A stretch of DNA of 64,000 nt from Alphaproteobacteria bacterium Ga0077535 (GCA_001464425.1 LNEK01000016.1:56734-120733); one strand, 5' to 3'. Positions 53,756 through 63,578 are shown, counted from the first letter of the stretch. The notes: generated from the letters alone by a model not told the origin. A program made the numbers and translations.

Positions 53756-54283
53756 CTACGTGTCGCCGCCACTCCGCTCCTCTCGCGACGCGCTTTGAAG
53801 CCTCAGCAAGTGCTCGCGCAACCGCGCGACCAGTGCAGACAAAGTCGCGAGTTCCTTGTCAGTGAAAACGTCAAAACACTCGGCTTCGATTGCGCGCGAA
53901 GCAGCAACGAAATAGGCGACCTTCGCCTGCGCCTGCGGACTCAAATAGACGACCCAGGAACGTCTGTCGTTTGGATCTGCGCGCCGCTCAACAAAGCCGC
54001 TGGCCTCCAACCGATCGATCATCTGCCCGATGGCGGGGCGGCTCATCTCAAGCATGTCCGCAAGTCTCGTCTGAGTCAGACCGTCGTCGCGATAAAGGTA
54101 GGCAAGCACCCGCCAGCTTGCGCCGCTCAATCCCTCCTCGCTCAAGCGCTCATCGTAAAGCATTCGCAGCGCCCGCGTGACATCCGCCAACCCGAAGCCC
54201 AACTGCGCCCGTGGCGACAAAGCCGCACCCGCGGAAGCTTGCGGCTTGACGCTCGGTCTACTGCTTGCAGTGCGACGCGACAT
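53756..54283 (-). CDS. MarR-family regulator divergent from receptor 2
   Basis: A 175-residue MarR repressor closely similar in order and motifs to the first one: LSGASWRVLAYLYRDDGLTQ, TRLADMLEMSRPAIGQMIDR, LEASGFVERRADPNDRRSWV. The start is the second of two nearby ATGs (54283). It is back to back with the second receptor gene across 74 AT-rich bases, so it probably represses that gene. Its similarity to the efflux-operon MarR suggests a common ancestor. Confidence 0.86.
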   Translation of the reverse strand: MSRRTASSRPSVKPQASAGAALSPRAQLGFGLADVTRALRMLYDERLSEEGLSGASWRVLAYLYRDDGLTQTRLADMLEMSRPAIGQMIDRLEASGFVERRADPNDRRSWVVYLSPQAQAKVAYFVAASRAIEAECFDVFTDKELATLSALVARLREHLLRLQSASREERSGGDT

Positions 54284-54357
54284 GTGCAAACTTCCTCATT
54301 ATAAAGAACATTACTAACCTCGGACGCTGGGCGAACCGAGGAAGAGGGGGGATTGTC

Positions 54358-57015
54358 ATGAGAACAAAGTCAACGCTTGCGCTCCTGTCGGGCGTGTCGC
54401 TGGCCGCTTTTGGCGCGATCAGTCCTGCATTTGCGCAGGATGACGTGGAGACATCCGATGAGATCGTCGTCACAGCGACAGGCCGTTCAGCCGCGATTCA
54501 AGACGTCCCGCTTGCCGTGACGGCCGTTGGTGGCGAACAACTCACAAACTCCGGCGCTCAGGATCTACGCGACGTCACGCAGATAGTGCCCTCCTTCCAG
54601 CTGGGAACCGGCCAATCCATCGCGGCGAGCACGCCGCGAATCCGCGGCATTGGCACAGGTGGCGATAATGTGGGCTTCGAATCGGCGGTCGGAATTTTCA
54701 TTGACGGCGTATACCGCGCGCGTGCGGGCGCTGCGCTGTCGGACTTGCCGGACGTCGAGCGTATTGAAGTTCTGCGCGGCCCACAGGGCACGCTTTTCGG
54801 CCGCAACACCTCGGCGGGCGCGGTCAGCGTGGTCTCCGCTGGGCCGGACTTTGATCCGGGAATGTACATCGAGGGGCTCTACGGGTTCGATGACCTGGAA
54901 GAAGGCAGCCTGCGCGCTGGCGTGAATGTTCCGGTCAGCGACAGCGTTGCTTTCCGTTTTGACGGCTCGGTCCGATCACGTTCCGGCTATATCACAGACC
55001 TGATTTCGGGCGACGATCTCAATACGCGCGACCGTTGGACGGCGCGCGGTCAGATGCAGTGGGACATCAGCCCTGACGCGACGCTCCGCGTGATCATCGA
55101 TGCCGCGGAAGCAGACGAAGTCTGCTGCGGCATCACGCCCTTCATCTATGGCACCACGCAGGCCGCCGTTACGGCAGTCGTGGGGCCCGCCGGCACTCCC
55201 GCCATTAATCCCGAGGGCCGCGCCATGACAGTCACCGGCGCGCTGCCGGGCCTCCCCTCGCTTGGTCCTGGCCTTCCGGCGCAACCGGGCACGAACGCGC
55301 GCGAACTAACTGATGCGACCGAAGACATTGGCTTCTCGGCTCAGCTAGATTGGGAGATTGGCCGCGTCAGCCTGACCTCAATAACCGCGTTCCGCGATTG
55401 GAAACAGACGCGAGGCCAAGACATCGACTTCAATCTAATCGACATTGCCTATCGCGAAGGCGTGGAAGTTGGGGTGGAAAACTTCACACAGGAAATCCGC
55501 CTGCAGGGCGAAGCCGGACGCGTGAATTGGCTGGCTGGGGTATTCTATTCGGACGAACAGGTCGTCAACAATGACCGCATCCGCATTGGCGCACATGCTA
55601 ACCTTTATGCCAACGCGCTAGCTCAGGGTGGCACGGCGCCGCTCGCGGCAATCGGCGGACCCGTGGGCGGTTGCCAACTCTTCGACTCTGGCCCGGTGAA
55701 CGTCGAGCCAGACACCACCCCCTCGTTCTTCTATTGCGTGAGCGATAACCCGGCCACGCCGCTGGTGTTCGACCCCAACCCGGCTTTGGCCAACCTTTAT
55801 CTGCAGGGAAATGTGGCCGGCGCCGGTCAACAGCGAGATGACTGGCAAGCGGACACTCAGAGCTGGTCAGTGTTCACGCACAACGAGATCAGCCTCTCAG
55901 ATCAACTCGTTCTCACGCTAGGCGCTCGCTACACTTCCGAAACCAAGGACATCACTGCGAATCTGCTCTCCGTGTCACCAGCTTGTGACTCGTTGCGTGC
56001 GATTGAAATCGCAACCGACCCCTTCTTTGGCGGCGCCGCGGATGGCGTCGGCTTCATCGAAGTTCTGCAGTCGACCGCGAGCGCCGGCGGACTTATGAAC
56101 ATCGCTTGCAGCCCAGCAGTGAACCCCATGGCGAACGGCCAGTGGGCGGGCTCATCGGAGGAAGAGGAGTTCAGCGGCACTGTTTCGCTGGCCTACCACC
56201 TATCCAATGATGTGATGCTCTACGGCGGCTACTCGCGCGGGTACAAAGCCGGCGGGTTCAATCTGGACCGCCAAGGTCTCGCACTTCGTCCCGACACGAC
56301 TAGCGCGGCGACGCTCAACATCAACCAAACGCATTTCGATCCCGAGTTCACCGATGCCTACGAAGTCGGTTTGAAGTCCACGATTTTGGGCGGAACTACC
56401 ACGCTCAACCTCACGGCGTTCTACCAGCAGATTCATGATTACCAACTGAACGCCTTCAATGGCTTCAACTTCATCACGCGCAATGTGCCGGAAGTGATCT
56501 CGCAGGGCGCCGAGCTCGAATTTTCATCGAGCCCGATGGAGGGCCTGACGATAAGCGGCGGCGTAAGCTATATCGACGCTTACTTCGACAGCGAAGTGCG
56601 CTTTAGCCCCTTGACCGCCGGGCTCGGCGCAAGCGATCCCAATGCTGTATTCGCGGGTGATCCGTTGGCGCTTTCCCCAGAGTGGACGGCCACCGCAGCG
56701 ATCGCTTACGAGATGCCGCTCGGCAATGATCTGCGTGCGCTGTTCTACTTGGACAGCCGCTGGAACAGCGAATATCGGACTCAAACGCTCGGGCGCGACC
56801 CGCTCGGTCGCACAGACAACGAAGCATTCGCTGTTTTCAACGGACGTATCGGTATCGGCCCCGAAGATGAGCGTTGGTCGGTTGAATTCTGGGGCCGCAA
56901 CCTGACTGACGAGTTCTATTATGTCGGCGCGTTCCAAGCGACGCTCCAGAACACCTTCGTGATCTATCCGAGCGAACCCCAGACTTACGGCGTAACGCTT
57001 CGGGCTCGATACTAG
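54358..57015 (+). CDS. TonB-dependent outer-membrane receptor 2
   Basis: An 885-residue receptor. Signal peptide LALLSGVSLAAFGAISPAFA, TonB box region DEIVVTATGRSAAIQDVPLA, plug motif VERIEVLRGPQGTLFGRNTS and a barrel ending VTLRARY. A long extracellular insertion (residues ~425-485) includes PVGGCQLFDSGPVNVEPDTT. ATG 54358 has GAGGGGGG ten bases upstream. It is monocistronic, ending in two hairpins, the second a strong terminator. Its substrate is unknown; MarR control points to a lipophilic or aromatic compound. Confidence 0.92.
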   Translation: MRTKSTLALLSGVSLAAFGAISPAFAQDDVETSDEIVVTATGRSAAIQDVPLAVTAVGGEQLTNSGAQDLRDVTQIVPSFQLGTGQSIAASTPRIRGIGTGGDNVGFESAVGIFIDGVYRARAGAALSDLPDVERIEVLRGPQGTLFGRNTSAGAVSVVSAGPDFDPGMYIEGLYGFDDLEEGSLRAGVNVPVSDSVAFRFDGSVRSRSGYITDLISGDDLNTRDRWTARGQMQWDISPDATLRVIIDAAEADEVCCGITPFIYGTTQAAVTAVVGPAGTPAINPEGRAMTVTGALPGLPSLGPGLPAQPGTNARELTDATEDIGFSAQLDWEIGRVSLTSITAFRDWKQTRGQDIDFNLIDIAYREGVEVGVENFTQEIRLQGEAGRVNWLAGVFYSDEQVVNNDRIRIGAHANLYANALAQGGTAPLAAIGGPVGGCQLFDSGPVNVEPDTTPSFFYCVSDNPATPLVFDPNPALANLYLQGNVAGAGQQRDDWQADTQSWSVFTHNEISLSDQLVLTLGARYTSETKDITANLLSVSPACDSLRAIEIATDPFFGGAADGVGFIEVLQSTASAGGLMNIACSPAVNPMANGQWAGSSEEEEFSGTVSLAYHLSNDVMLYGGYSRGYKAGGFNLDRQGLALRPDTTSAATLNINQTHFDPEFTDAYEVGLKSTILGGTTTLNLTAFYQQIHDYQLNAFNGFNFITRNVPEVISQGAELEFSSSPMEGLTISGGVSYIDAYFDSEVRFSPLTAGLGASDPNAVFAGDPLALSPEWTATAAIAYEMPLGNDLRALFYLDSRWNSEYRTQTLGRDPLGRTDNEAFAVFNGRIGIGPEDERWSVEFWGRNLTDEFYYVGAFQATLQNTFVIYPSEPQTYGVTLRARY

Positions 57016-57026
57016 GTCTCTAGAAC

Positions 57027-57057
57027 TTGGGCGGCTCCCGCTATCGGAGCCGCCCAA
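57027..57057 (+). terminator. Perfect 12-bp stem-loop after receptor 2
   Basis: TTGGGCGGCTCC, a seven-base loop and GGAGCCGCCCAA form a perfect twelve-pair stem twelve bases after the receptor stop. No T-run follows, so it may stabilise the 3' end or act with the next hairpin. Confidence 0.6.
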
Positions 57058-57099
57058 TACGACGTGGCTGTGCCTCCCAGGCCGCTGCGTTGCTTATAG

Positions 57100-57131
57100 C
57101 CCCGGTCCCTCGTGGACCGGGGTCTTTTTTT
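57100..57131 (+). terminator. Rho-independent terminator
   Basis: CCCCGGTCC, loop CTCGT and GGACCGGGG form a nine-pair GC-rich stem followed by TCTTTTTTT. This is the clearest intrinsic terminator in the window and should end receptor 2 transcription. Confidence 0.88.
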
Positions 57132-57669
57132 GCACGATCAGCCAGCAGCGCCGGCGGGTCAAGAGTCAAGGGGCGCATGCGCGAGAAAGTTCAACCCGCG
57201 TCGCATCGGTCGAGGCAAAGCAGCCGAGCGCGTGTCAACCGCACCACAGGGCGCGACCGCCCTCTGTCGCTTCAATAGGCCTCCAGGAGGCGCACGATCT
57301 CGCCGGCGTGCTCCATGCGACTGACGATCGCCGCGCTCGCGCCCGCCGCACGCAGTTCGGCGAGGCGCGCGATGCCATGGTCGGCGAGGAAGGCCGTCAC
57401 GACCTGGCGCTGATTGGCGGCCGGCATTGGGTCCCGTGCTCCACTTTGCGCCCACGCGAGAGGACTCGCATTGCTTCAATCCGCTCCTCGAAGTGCGGCG
57501 CGGCGCCAACGAAGTTCGCGATCCGCGCCCCTGCCAGATACGCGCTCGAATCCGCCTTCGGATCCTTCACAATTCGTTAGTAGCCACCCGTCCAGCAGCG
57601 CGGTTGCGGTCACCGCGATACTCTCGCAATCCGTTTCACGACCCGGTGTGAGCTCTGGTTGGTGGCGGT
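57132..57669. other. Decayed interval with a small AbiEi-like minus-strand frame
   Basis: No intact gene is supported. On the minus strand about 55 codons ending at 57277 (ANQRQVVTAFLADHGIARLA, ELRAAGASAAIVSRMEHAGE) resemble the winged-helix opening of AbiEi-type antitoxin or DUF6088-like regulators, but the C-terminal domain is missing. It is likely a remnant. Confidence 0.35.
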
Positions 57670-57985
57670 ATGACAAAGACGACGAAACTGGACGCGCTGT
57701 TCGCGAACCGCGAGCCTGTTGTGCGCGAAATCTACGATCGCCTCACGGCGTCCCTGGCGAAGCTTGGCCCATTCAAAGAAAGATCCAAAGAGGACCTCCG
57801 TCGTCCGAGATAACGTTCGCCGGCGCACATCCCAAGAAGGCTTGGTTGGACCTGACCATTCGCACTAAGGGGGCCGCTGAAAAGCTCGCGCATCCGCGCC
57901 CCGCAACAGGTTTCCAAAAACCGCTGGCATCAGGACGTGAGATTGGCGGCGCCGAAAGAAATCGATGCGCAGGTAATGAGAAGCC
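57670..57985 (+). pseudogene. Degenerate DUF5655-like gene
   Basis: Three short frames line up as one small protein: TKTTKLDALFANREPVVREI and YDRLTASLAKLGPF, then after a shift ITFAGAHPKKAWLDLTIRTK, then after another shift NRWHQDVRLAAPKEIDAQVM. The order (helix, FA-x-xHPKKAWLDL strand, late D-x-EI-D helix) matches DUF5655 as I know it. At least two indels, near 57790-57810 and 57920, break it. The domain's function is unknown. Confidence 0.5.
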
Positions 57986-58174
57986 AATCTCGTCGCCGGC
58001 GACCAAAAGCGCGTCCGCCGCTGGCAGCGCGCATCGGCCTAAACACCGCTTTCAAGGCGACGTGCATCATGACTTTGACGGCCAAACACCGAAACGCGCC
58101 ATATCATGCGTCGCCAGAGGCGGCGGGTTCGGGCTTGCTCGCATCTGGGGATGCAAAATTAGATGCCCCCAGGT

Positions 58175-58813
58175 TCAGCCTCTCTTGGTGGCGCCGTTGA
58201 GAAAAAGCGATACCGCTTCGCGTACATGCGCGGCGACTTCCGCGCCGCTCAGATTGTAGTCGTCATCGAGGGTAGCGCGGTATTGATGGGGCCCGCGCAC
58301 CAGCGCGAAGAACGCGAGCGCCGCAGCATTGGGATCTGAGAACGCAACCGGCTCGATCGCTGTGCGCGCACGCAGATAGTCCGCCACGATCTCAGCGACC
58401 CTGTTGGGACCAACGCGCAGGCATTCCTTCGCCGCCTCGGGAAACTCAGCGCTGGCGGCGCAGATCATCCGGAAGAACCGGCGCGACTGAATCGTGAGCG
58501 CTTGGCGCAGATAATGCTCGCCGATCCGCTGCAGGCCATCGGAAAGACCAAGGTTGTGATCGGCCACAGGGCAAAGTGCGGACGCGAAGCGCGCATTGCA
58601 TTCCTCCAGCACAGCCAGGAACAGGCCCTCTTTGCTGCCGAATTGCGTGTAGAGGGTCGCCAATGAACCGCCAGCTTCGTGCACGATGGCGTTGACGTTG
58701 ACGCCGGCATAGCCGCGCTCGCAGAAAACGTTGAGAGCGGTCTCAAGAAAAACGCGCCGGCGCACAACCCCTCGATCGGTCTGTTGCGGTGTCGCGGATG
58801 CTCGCTGCGGCAT
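58175..58813 (-). CDS. TetR-family regulator next to the degraded efflux genes
   Basis: A 212-residue TetR regulator: FLETALNVFCERGYAGVNVN, AIVHEAGGSLATLYTQFGSK, followed by an AcrR-like C-terminal domain (MICAASAEFPEAAKECLRVG). I start at ATG 58811-58813, with AGGGG eight bases upstream; ATG 58840 is possible. It lies downstream of a decayed NodT and EmrB pair and probably once regulated it. The gene itself looks intact. Confidence 0.86.
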   Translation of the reverse strand: MPQRASATPQQTDRGVVRRRVFLETALNVFCERGYAGVNVNAIVHEAGGSLATLYTQFGSKEGLFLAVLEECNARFASALCPVADHNLGLSDGLQRIGEHYLRQALTIQSRRFFRMICAASAEFPEAAKECLRVGPNRVAEIVADYLRARTAIEPVAFSDPNAAALAFFALVRGPHQYRATLDDDYNLSGAEVAAHVREAVSLFLNGATKRG

Positions 58814-58888
58814 CGACCTTACCCCTTTGAGACTCGACATTACCGCCAATCGCCCGCAGGCGCGAGCGCAGCCCCGGGGCCCGGCGCG

Positions 58889-60190
58889 CTAAGGCGCCGG
58901 CGGCGATAGCGCAAGGGCCCCATAGAGCGGGGCGATCGCCAACAAGCGGGCGGCCGCTGCGCACGCATAGGCCCGCCGCGCCAGATTTGATTGCCTTTGC
59001 GCGTCAAGCACTTCCGGCAACATGCCGGCGCCTGTTTCGTAGGCGCGCCGCGATAGCCGCAGGCTCTCCTGCGCCAGGGCCGGCTTTGGCGGATCAGTGC
59101 TTCTTCCATTTCGGACGCGGCAAGGGCCGTATAGGCGTCAATGACCTGACTGAAGGCGCGCAGCACCGTTGCGCGGTTGCGCGCATCGGCGCGTCTCGCC
59201 TCGGCCTCGGCGCGGCGGACATCGGCGCGCAGCGCGCCGCCGCGAAAAATGGGCAGCGAAAGTGCGGGGCCGACACTCCAGCCGGCCGACGAATACTGAA
59301 ACAGAGTGTCAGGGTCGAGTGTGGTGTGCGTGTAGGTCAGGTCGGCCGCGCAACACTTCCGAAGGCACGCTCAAAGTCGCGGGGGACGCAGTGAAGTCAT
59401 CGAGCGCGAATAGAGTTGGGCGCGCCCCCGCCCGGCATTCGTCCCAAGAGCATGTCGAGTTCGGTCTGCGCAGCTGAGAGGCGCGCGCGCGAGCGCGGCA
59501 GTTCGGCGCCATCCTGCTGGGTTTGCGCGCGGATGCGATCGATGTCGCCGACCGCGCCCGCGGCCAGCGCGCGCTCGACCAAGTCAAGCGTGCGCTCATC
59601 GTCTGCGACGATGGCCTCGACCGCATCTATCTCCGCGCGCAAGGCGACGATCTCGATCGCCGCCGTCGTCACGTCGGCAGCGAGAGTCAGCTGCGCCGCT
59701 CGATGGCGGAAAAGCTCGGCTTCCAAGCGCGCCGAAGCGGCCTCGCGCGCGCGCCGTCCACCGCCGAAGAGATCGAGATCGTAGCTGACGCCGAGGCCTG
59801 CTGTATAGCGCGAGAGTTCGCGCGTGGGAAATCCATCGAAGCCAAACGCAGCGGCGTTGATGCGCGTGCGCTCGGCGCTGGCCGAGGCGTCTATCTGCTG
59901 CAAAAGTCCGCTATAGGGGGCGTCGCGGGCAGCGCGCGCCGCGTCAAGCGCCGCGTCCGCTTCCCCCGCCGTTGGGCTTGCGCGCAACGCTTCGTCCACC
60001 ACGGCCTTGAGCTGGGCTGCGCCAAAGATGCTCCACCAAGCCTGCGGCGCTTGCAGACCTGCCTCTGGCGCTCCCGGAAAAGTCTCTGGCGCCGCGACCG
60101 GGGGATGAGAAATCTCGCCCCACGCTGATGCATCCAGCGCTGGGCTTGGCGGCGGCGACGGCGCCCAGGAGCGCTGCTGCTCTATTCCGT
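58889..60190 (-). pseudogene. Degraded NodT efflux lipoprotein, copy 3
   Basis: The remains of a NodT-family gene most similar to copy 1. Readable blocks are FPGAPEAGLQAPQAWWSIFG, INAAAFGFDGFPTRELSRYT, the coiled-coil region to DMLLGRMPG, TLFQYSSAGWSVGPALSLPI and a C-terminus ending LAIAPLYGALALSPPAP. A frameshift near 60110 breaks the signal peptide. About 35 codons are deleted near 59340-59400 (after SEVLRGRPDL), and another shift lies near 59080-59100. It cannot make a channel. Confidence 0.85.
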
Positions 60191-61140
60191 GGCATGGACC
60201 GCTCCACCTTGAGGCGCCTCGCGCGCAGGCCGCATGAGGAAGGCGATCGGCATCGCCAACACCGTCAGCAGCATGATCAGATGAAAGTCGCTGACATAGG
60301 CGACCATGGCGGCTTGGCGCGCCACTTCCGGGGTCCAGGCCGCGAGCTGTTCGGGCGTGGCTGCAGCGGCGCCTAGCACCGGATTGTCAGGTCTTGGCTT
60401 CTGTACAAGCTCGGAATACGGTTAGGAATGGCTTGCATCACCGAGATGCCTACCGCAGAGCCGATGTTGCGCACCAGCGTGGTGATCGCCGCGCCATCTG
60501 TGCGCAACGGACCGGGCACGGTGGAAAAAGCCAATGTGTTGGAAGGAATGAAGACAAATCCCAGCCCCACGCCCTAGATGACGCTCGACCAGATAATCAA
60601 ATGCGAATCCATATCGAGATTGAAATGCGTCATTTGCCAGGCGGCGATGGCGTTGAGGCCAAAGCCGAACGCCATGAGCCAGCTGGAATCGATCACGCGC
60701 ATCAGGCCGCTGATGACGATCATCGAGGCGAACATGCCGATGCCGCGCGGCATGGTGACCAGCCCCACTTCGATCACCGGATAGCCCATCAGGTTTTGCA
60801 TCATAGGCGGCCGCAAAGCGAGCGACGCGAACATGAGCATGCCGACGACAAATGTCGCGAGCGCCCCCACGAGGAAATTGCGATCCGCCAGCAAACGGCG
60901 ATCGAAGAACGGGCGCTCCGCCGTCAGCGTATGTAGGGCGAACATATAGAGGCCAGCCAAAGCGATCCCAGCTTCGATCCTTGTCTCCCATGAGTGAAAC
61001 CAATCCTCGCCCGGACCACGATCGAGCATGAGCTGAAGCGCGGCGACGAACAAAGACAAGGTGGCGAACCCCGTGAAGTCGAAGCGGGGCGGTTGCGGCC
61101 GGGGCGCATTGGGCAGGAAGGCGTAAACCCCAAGGAATGC
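60182..61140 (-). pseudogene. Degraded EmrB-like MFS exporter, copy 3
   Basis: The C-terminal two thirds of a DHA2 exporter close to copy 1. It reads from AFLGVYAFLPNAPRPQPPRF through MTHFNLDMDSHLIIWSSVI, where a TAG replaces the Gln of SSVIQGVGLGF, then GLGFVFIPSNTLAFSTVPGP. A small deletion/frameshift near 60420 follows MQAIPN, after which SELVQKPRPDNPVLGA and the tail to 60182 continue. The first ~170 codons are missing beyond 61140. No HlyD gene accompanies it. Confidence 0.85.
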
Positions 61141-61280
61141 GTGCAAGCCGATCGTCTGGATGGAGGCCGAGTCGGCCCCTAATCCGGTTTGCAGCTCTTC
61201 TGCTAAGTGTTTGATTTTGTTTGACGCAAACCAGAACCGGTTTGCAGGCTAAGTCATTGAAAAATAAGGCTCAGCAGCGT

Positions 61281-61319
61281 TTTTGGAGACCGATGCTCTA
61301 CCAGCTGAGCTAAACTCCT
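61281..61319 (-). tRNA. Truncated tRNA-Trp (5' half only)
   Basis: The minus strand reads AGGAGTTTAGCTCAGCTGGT, AGAGCATCGGTCTCCAAAA: acceptor 5' strand, complete D arm and anticodon loop with CCA (Trp). Directly after the anticodon loop the match ends; the 3' half of the anticodon stem, the variable region, the GGTTCGA T-loop and the acceptor 3' strand are absent. It is a remnant, probably left by recombination at this site, which also abuts the truncated exporter copy 3. Confidence 0.75.
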
Positions 61320-62114
61320 ATACCGCCCCACCGCCCTTACGTCCGCACCGCATCGCTCCGGCCCGGACATAACAGCAGCGGCCGCGCGGACGTTCTTCGC
61401 GCGCGCCGGCAGCCAGGGCCGCGCTTATGCCCCAAGGCCCCCGGTGGAGCAAGGGCGGGATGAGCCGGGCCCCTGCAAGTTGGAGCGCGGCGCTCCGCGC
61501 CGCATTGGCGCGGTTCTTTCAGCGTTCGCGGCTAAGCGCGGCGGAGCCGCGCGTTCCGGTTGCCCCTGGGTTCCGGGTTCTCGCTTTCGCGAGCCCCGGA
61601 ATGACGAAGCGCGCGGAAATTGAGAGGATAGAGCCGCACCAATCCGACCGAGTTCAAACCGTGCCTATGATCACCTCGTCCGCACACGGGAGCTTTCGTA
61701 GACGTCCGAAACTCGAAAGGTGCGTGACACGGTCGGGATGGTGGCGGCGTAGCGATGTTTCGCGAAGCCGCGATGCAAAATCTGCTTTCGGGGAGTGAAA
61801 CCGAAAGGTCCGGAGTTTCGGAAGCTCCGCATCCAGCACCGGCGAATTGGGAAATGGAGCTAAGCCCCAAAGGCGCTGGCCGTCGATGGCGGTTGGCCCT
61901 GGAATGTCCATCGTTCAGGTGGCGAGCGTAGGCAGCTGAAGAAGAGCTACGCGTTCAACAACTCCTCCGCCCAGGCCGGGAAAAACGATCGGACGACGGG
62001 GCGCGTGCAACGCGATCAGCCGAAGCTCGTTAGAGCGAAGGCTGAAACCCTTAGAGACTACTCTGCGCGGCGCACGCGCCCTGTTCTCCCCTTCGCGGGG
62101 ATCGTGAGCGGGCC
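61320..62114. other. Non-coding interval with a REP-like hairpin
   Basis: About 795 bases without a credible gene. At 61571-61601 an inverted repeat (TTCCGGGTTCTCG, then CGCGAGCCCCGGAA) forms a hairpin of the repetitive-extragenic type often seen in alphaproteobacterial intergenic DNA. The remaining frames are Arg-rich shadows. Confidence 0.45.
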
Positions 62115-62157
62115 TCGGTTATCGGGGCGCCGCAATGCTGCGCGTCCCGATAACCGA
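62115..62157 (-). terminator. Long stem-loop downstream of the secreted unknown gene
   Basis: TCGGTTATCGGGGCGC pairs with GCGCGTCCCGATAACCGA with one mismatch around a short loop, eleven bases after the stop of the minus-strand gene at 62169. Position and strength suggest a transcription terminator or 3' stabiliser; no long T-run follows. Confidence 0.65.
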
Positions 62158-62168
62158 AACCGAATACG

Positions 62169-63098
62169 CTATTGGTTGGCCACCGCGCGTTGGATGCGGC
62201 GCGCAATGTCGGCGCGTTGTTGGCGCAGCGAGGCGGCGGCGCGGTTATTGCCGCGATAGAGCCCTTCCAAATAGCCCATATCCCAAGCCGTCATGCTGGC
62301 CTGCGCCGCGCCGGGCGCTCCGCTGAACAAGTTCAGGATGCTCGGATAAGACGAAAGATCAGCGGCGGGATCGAGCTGCACCAAGGAGGCCATCGTCACG
62401 TAATCGGCGACAGCCGAGGGCGGCTGGCCCGCGACCTGGCGCGTATCGACGACGACGACTGCAAACGTAATGTCTTCCCGCGTCGCAGAACGGAAACGCG
62501 TGCCATCGGCGCGCATCGCTTCGACATTGGAGAGGCCGTTGCCGGCCAGCACCGCATCGGAGCCGCCGCCGCGCGAAGCCGCAAGCGCATCACGCGTGCC
62601 GCGCCCCTGGCGCGTCTCGCCATCACTAACGCTGCTGCCATCGGCGCCCATCGTGGTGGAGAGATGCCAGTAACGCACCGGCCGGTCCTGCGCGACGAAC
62701 GCATCGAGGCGCGGCCGCAAACTCGGCGGAATATCGAGCGCGCTGGCAAAGCCCAGAAGATCGGGGCGCGTGGTGACCAGTTCTTGCGCCACCGCCCGGC
62801 CTTCGGGCGCGAAAATGATGATGAGGTTGCGGCTGCAGCCCGCGCCCGCAACGTCGAGGCCAACCTGATGCGCGCGCCGCGCGATATGGTCGATGATCGT
62901 CTGCGCGTCCGCCGCCGCAAGGCCCGCCACGCTCGGGCACAAGCCATCGCTCCAGCGCGCATATTGCGTGTCCGAAGCCGAAAGCGCAACTTGCGACGCA
63001 AATGCCGAGGCGCGCTCGCTGACATCCTGCGCGACAGCCGGCGACGCGAACGCCAGCACAGCAGCGGTCGCGGCTACAAATTTGAAGATGTGGGCCAT
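62169..63098 (-). CDS. Secreted protein of unknown function
   Basis: A 309-residue protein with a clear signal peptide (FKFVAATAAVLAFASPAVAQ, cleaved after AVA). The mature part has two conserved-looking Cys (SDGLCPSVAGL and VAGAGCSRNLIIIF), an alpha/beta-like stretch and a basic C-terminus (RGNNRAAASLRQQRADIARR). I do not recognise a family. It has its own terminator-like hairpin and a 90-base gap to the upstream gene, so it is probably monocistronic and periplasmic. Confidence 0.78.
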   Translation of the reverse strand: MAHIFKFVAATAAVLAFASPAVAQDVSERASAFASQVALSASDTQYARWSDGLCPSVAGLAAADAQTIIDHIARRAHQVGLDVAGAGCSRNLIIIFAPEGRAVAQELVTTRPDLLGFASALDIPPSLRPRLDAFVAQDRPVRYWHLSTTMGADGSSVSDGETRQGRGTRDALAASRGGGSDAVLAGNGLSNVEAMRADGTRFRSATREDITFAVVVVDTRQVAGQPPSAVADYVTMASLVQLDPAADLSSYPSILNLFSGAPGAAQASMTAWDMGYLEGLYRGNNRAAASLRQQRADIARRIQRAVANQ

Positions 63099-63128
63099 TC
63101 GATTCCTCCCAATCGATGCACAAGTCTA

Positions 63129-63148
63129 GGCCCCGCTTTCGCGGGGCC
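63129..63148 (-). terminator. GC-rich hairpin downstream of the VOC gene
   Basis: GGCCCCGC, loop TTTC and GCGGGGCC make a perfect eight-pair stem, 41 bases after the VOC gene stop and before the next gene start. It is likely a terminator; the following bases on the minus strand contain few Ts. Confidence 0.55.
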
Positions 63149-63188
63149 ACAACTCACAATCATCAAAACTTGGGAGTTTCCGCCGCCC

Positions 63189-63578
63189 TTAGGCCGCGTC
63201 GTACAGCACTTCCCAGACGTGCCCATCCGGATCGGTGAAGCTGCCGGAATACACCCCGTCATCATCCTCGGCTTCCGATACCGTGGCGCCAGCGCCCTTC
63301 GCCTTCGCGATCAGCGCATCGACCTCACCGGTCGATTCCGCGAAATGGCTGAGGATCGATTCCGATTGGCCGCGCGCCGCCGGGCGATGGCCGACGCCTT
63401 CGACATAAACGCTGAAATCGCCGCGGTTGAGCAGCACCAGATAAACGCCGTCCACATCGAACGCGGCATGATCTTCGTCTTGCTCGTCCGGGGAAAAGCC
63501 CATCACATTTTGGTAGAAGGCCAACGACTTCTGCAGGTCATCTACCGGCAAGGTGACACACGAAATCGCTACAGGCAT
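63189..63578 (-). CDS. VOC-family (glyoxalase/bleomycin-resistance-like) protein
   Basis: A 129-residue protein with the VOC fold: PVAISCVTLPVDDLQKSLAF, YQNVMGFSPDEQDEDHAAFD, the second module ALIAKAKGAGATVSEAEDDD and the closing GSFTDPDGHVWEVLYDAA, where His and Glu are usual metal ligands. It may be a dioxygenase, isomerase or binding protein. I start at ATG 63576-63578; the frame extends eight codons upstream without family similarity. Confidence 0.85.
   Translation of the reverse strand: MPVAISCVTLPVDDLQKSLAFYQNVMGFSPDEQDEDHAAFDVDGVYLVLLNRGDFSVYVEGVGHRPAARGQSESILSHFAESTGEVDALIAKAKGAGATVSEAEDDDGVYSGSFTDPDGHVWEVLYDAA

Noticed and set aside
61200..61260. Pair of GGTTTGCAG copies near the tRNA fragment as a missing T-loop
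   Set aside because: They do not match the T-arm GGTTCGA consensus and cannot pair with the remaining acceptor strand.
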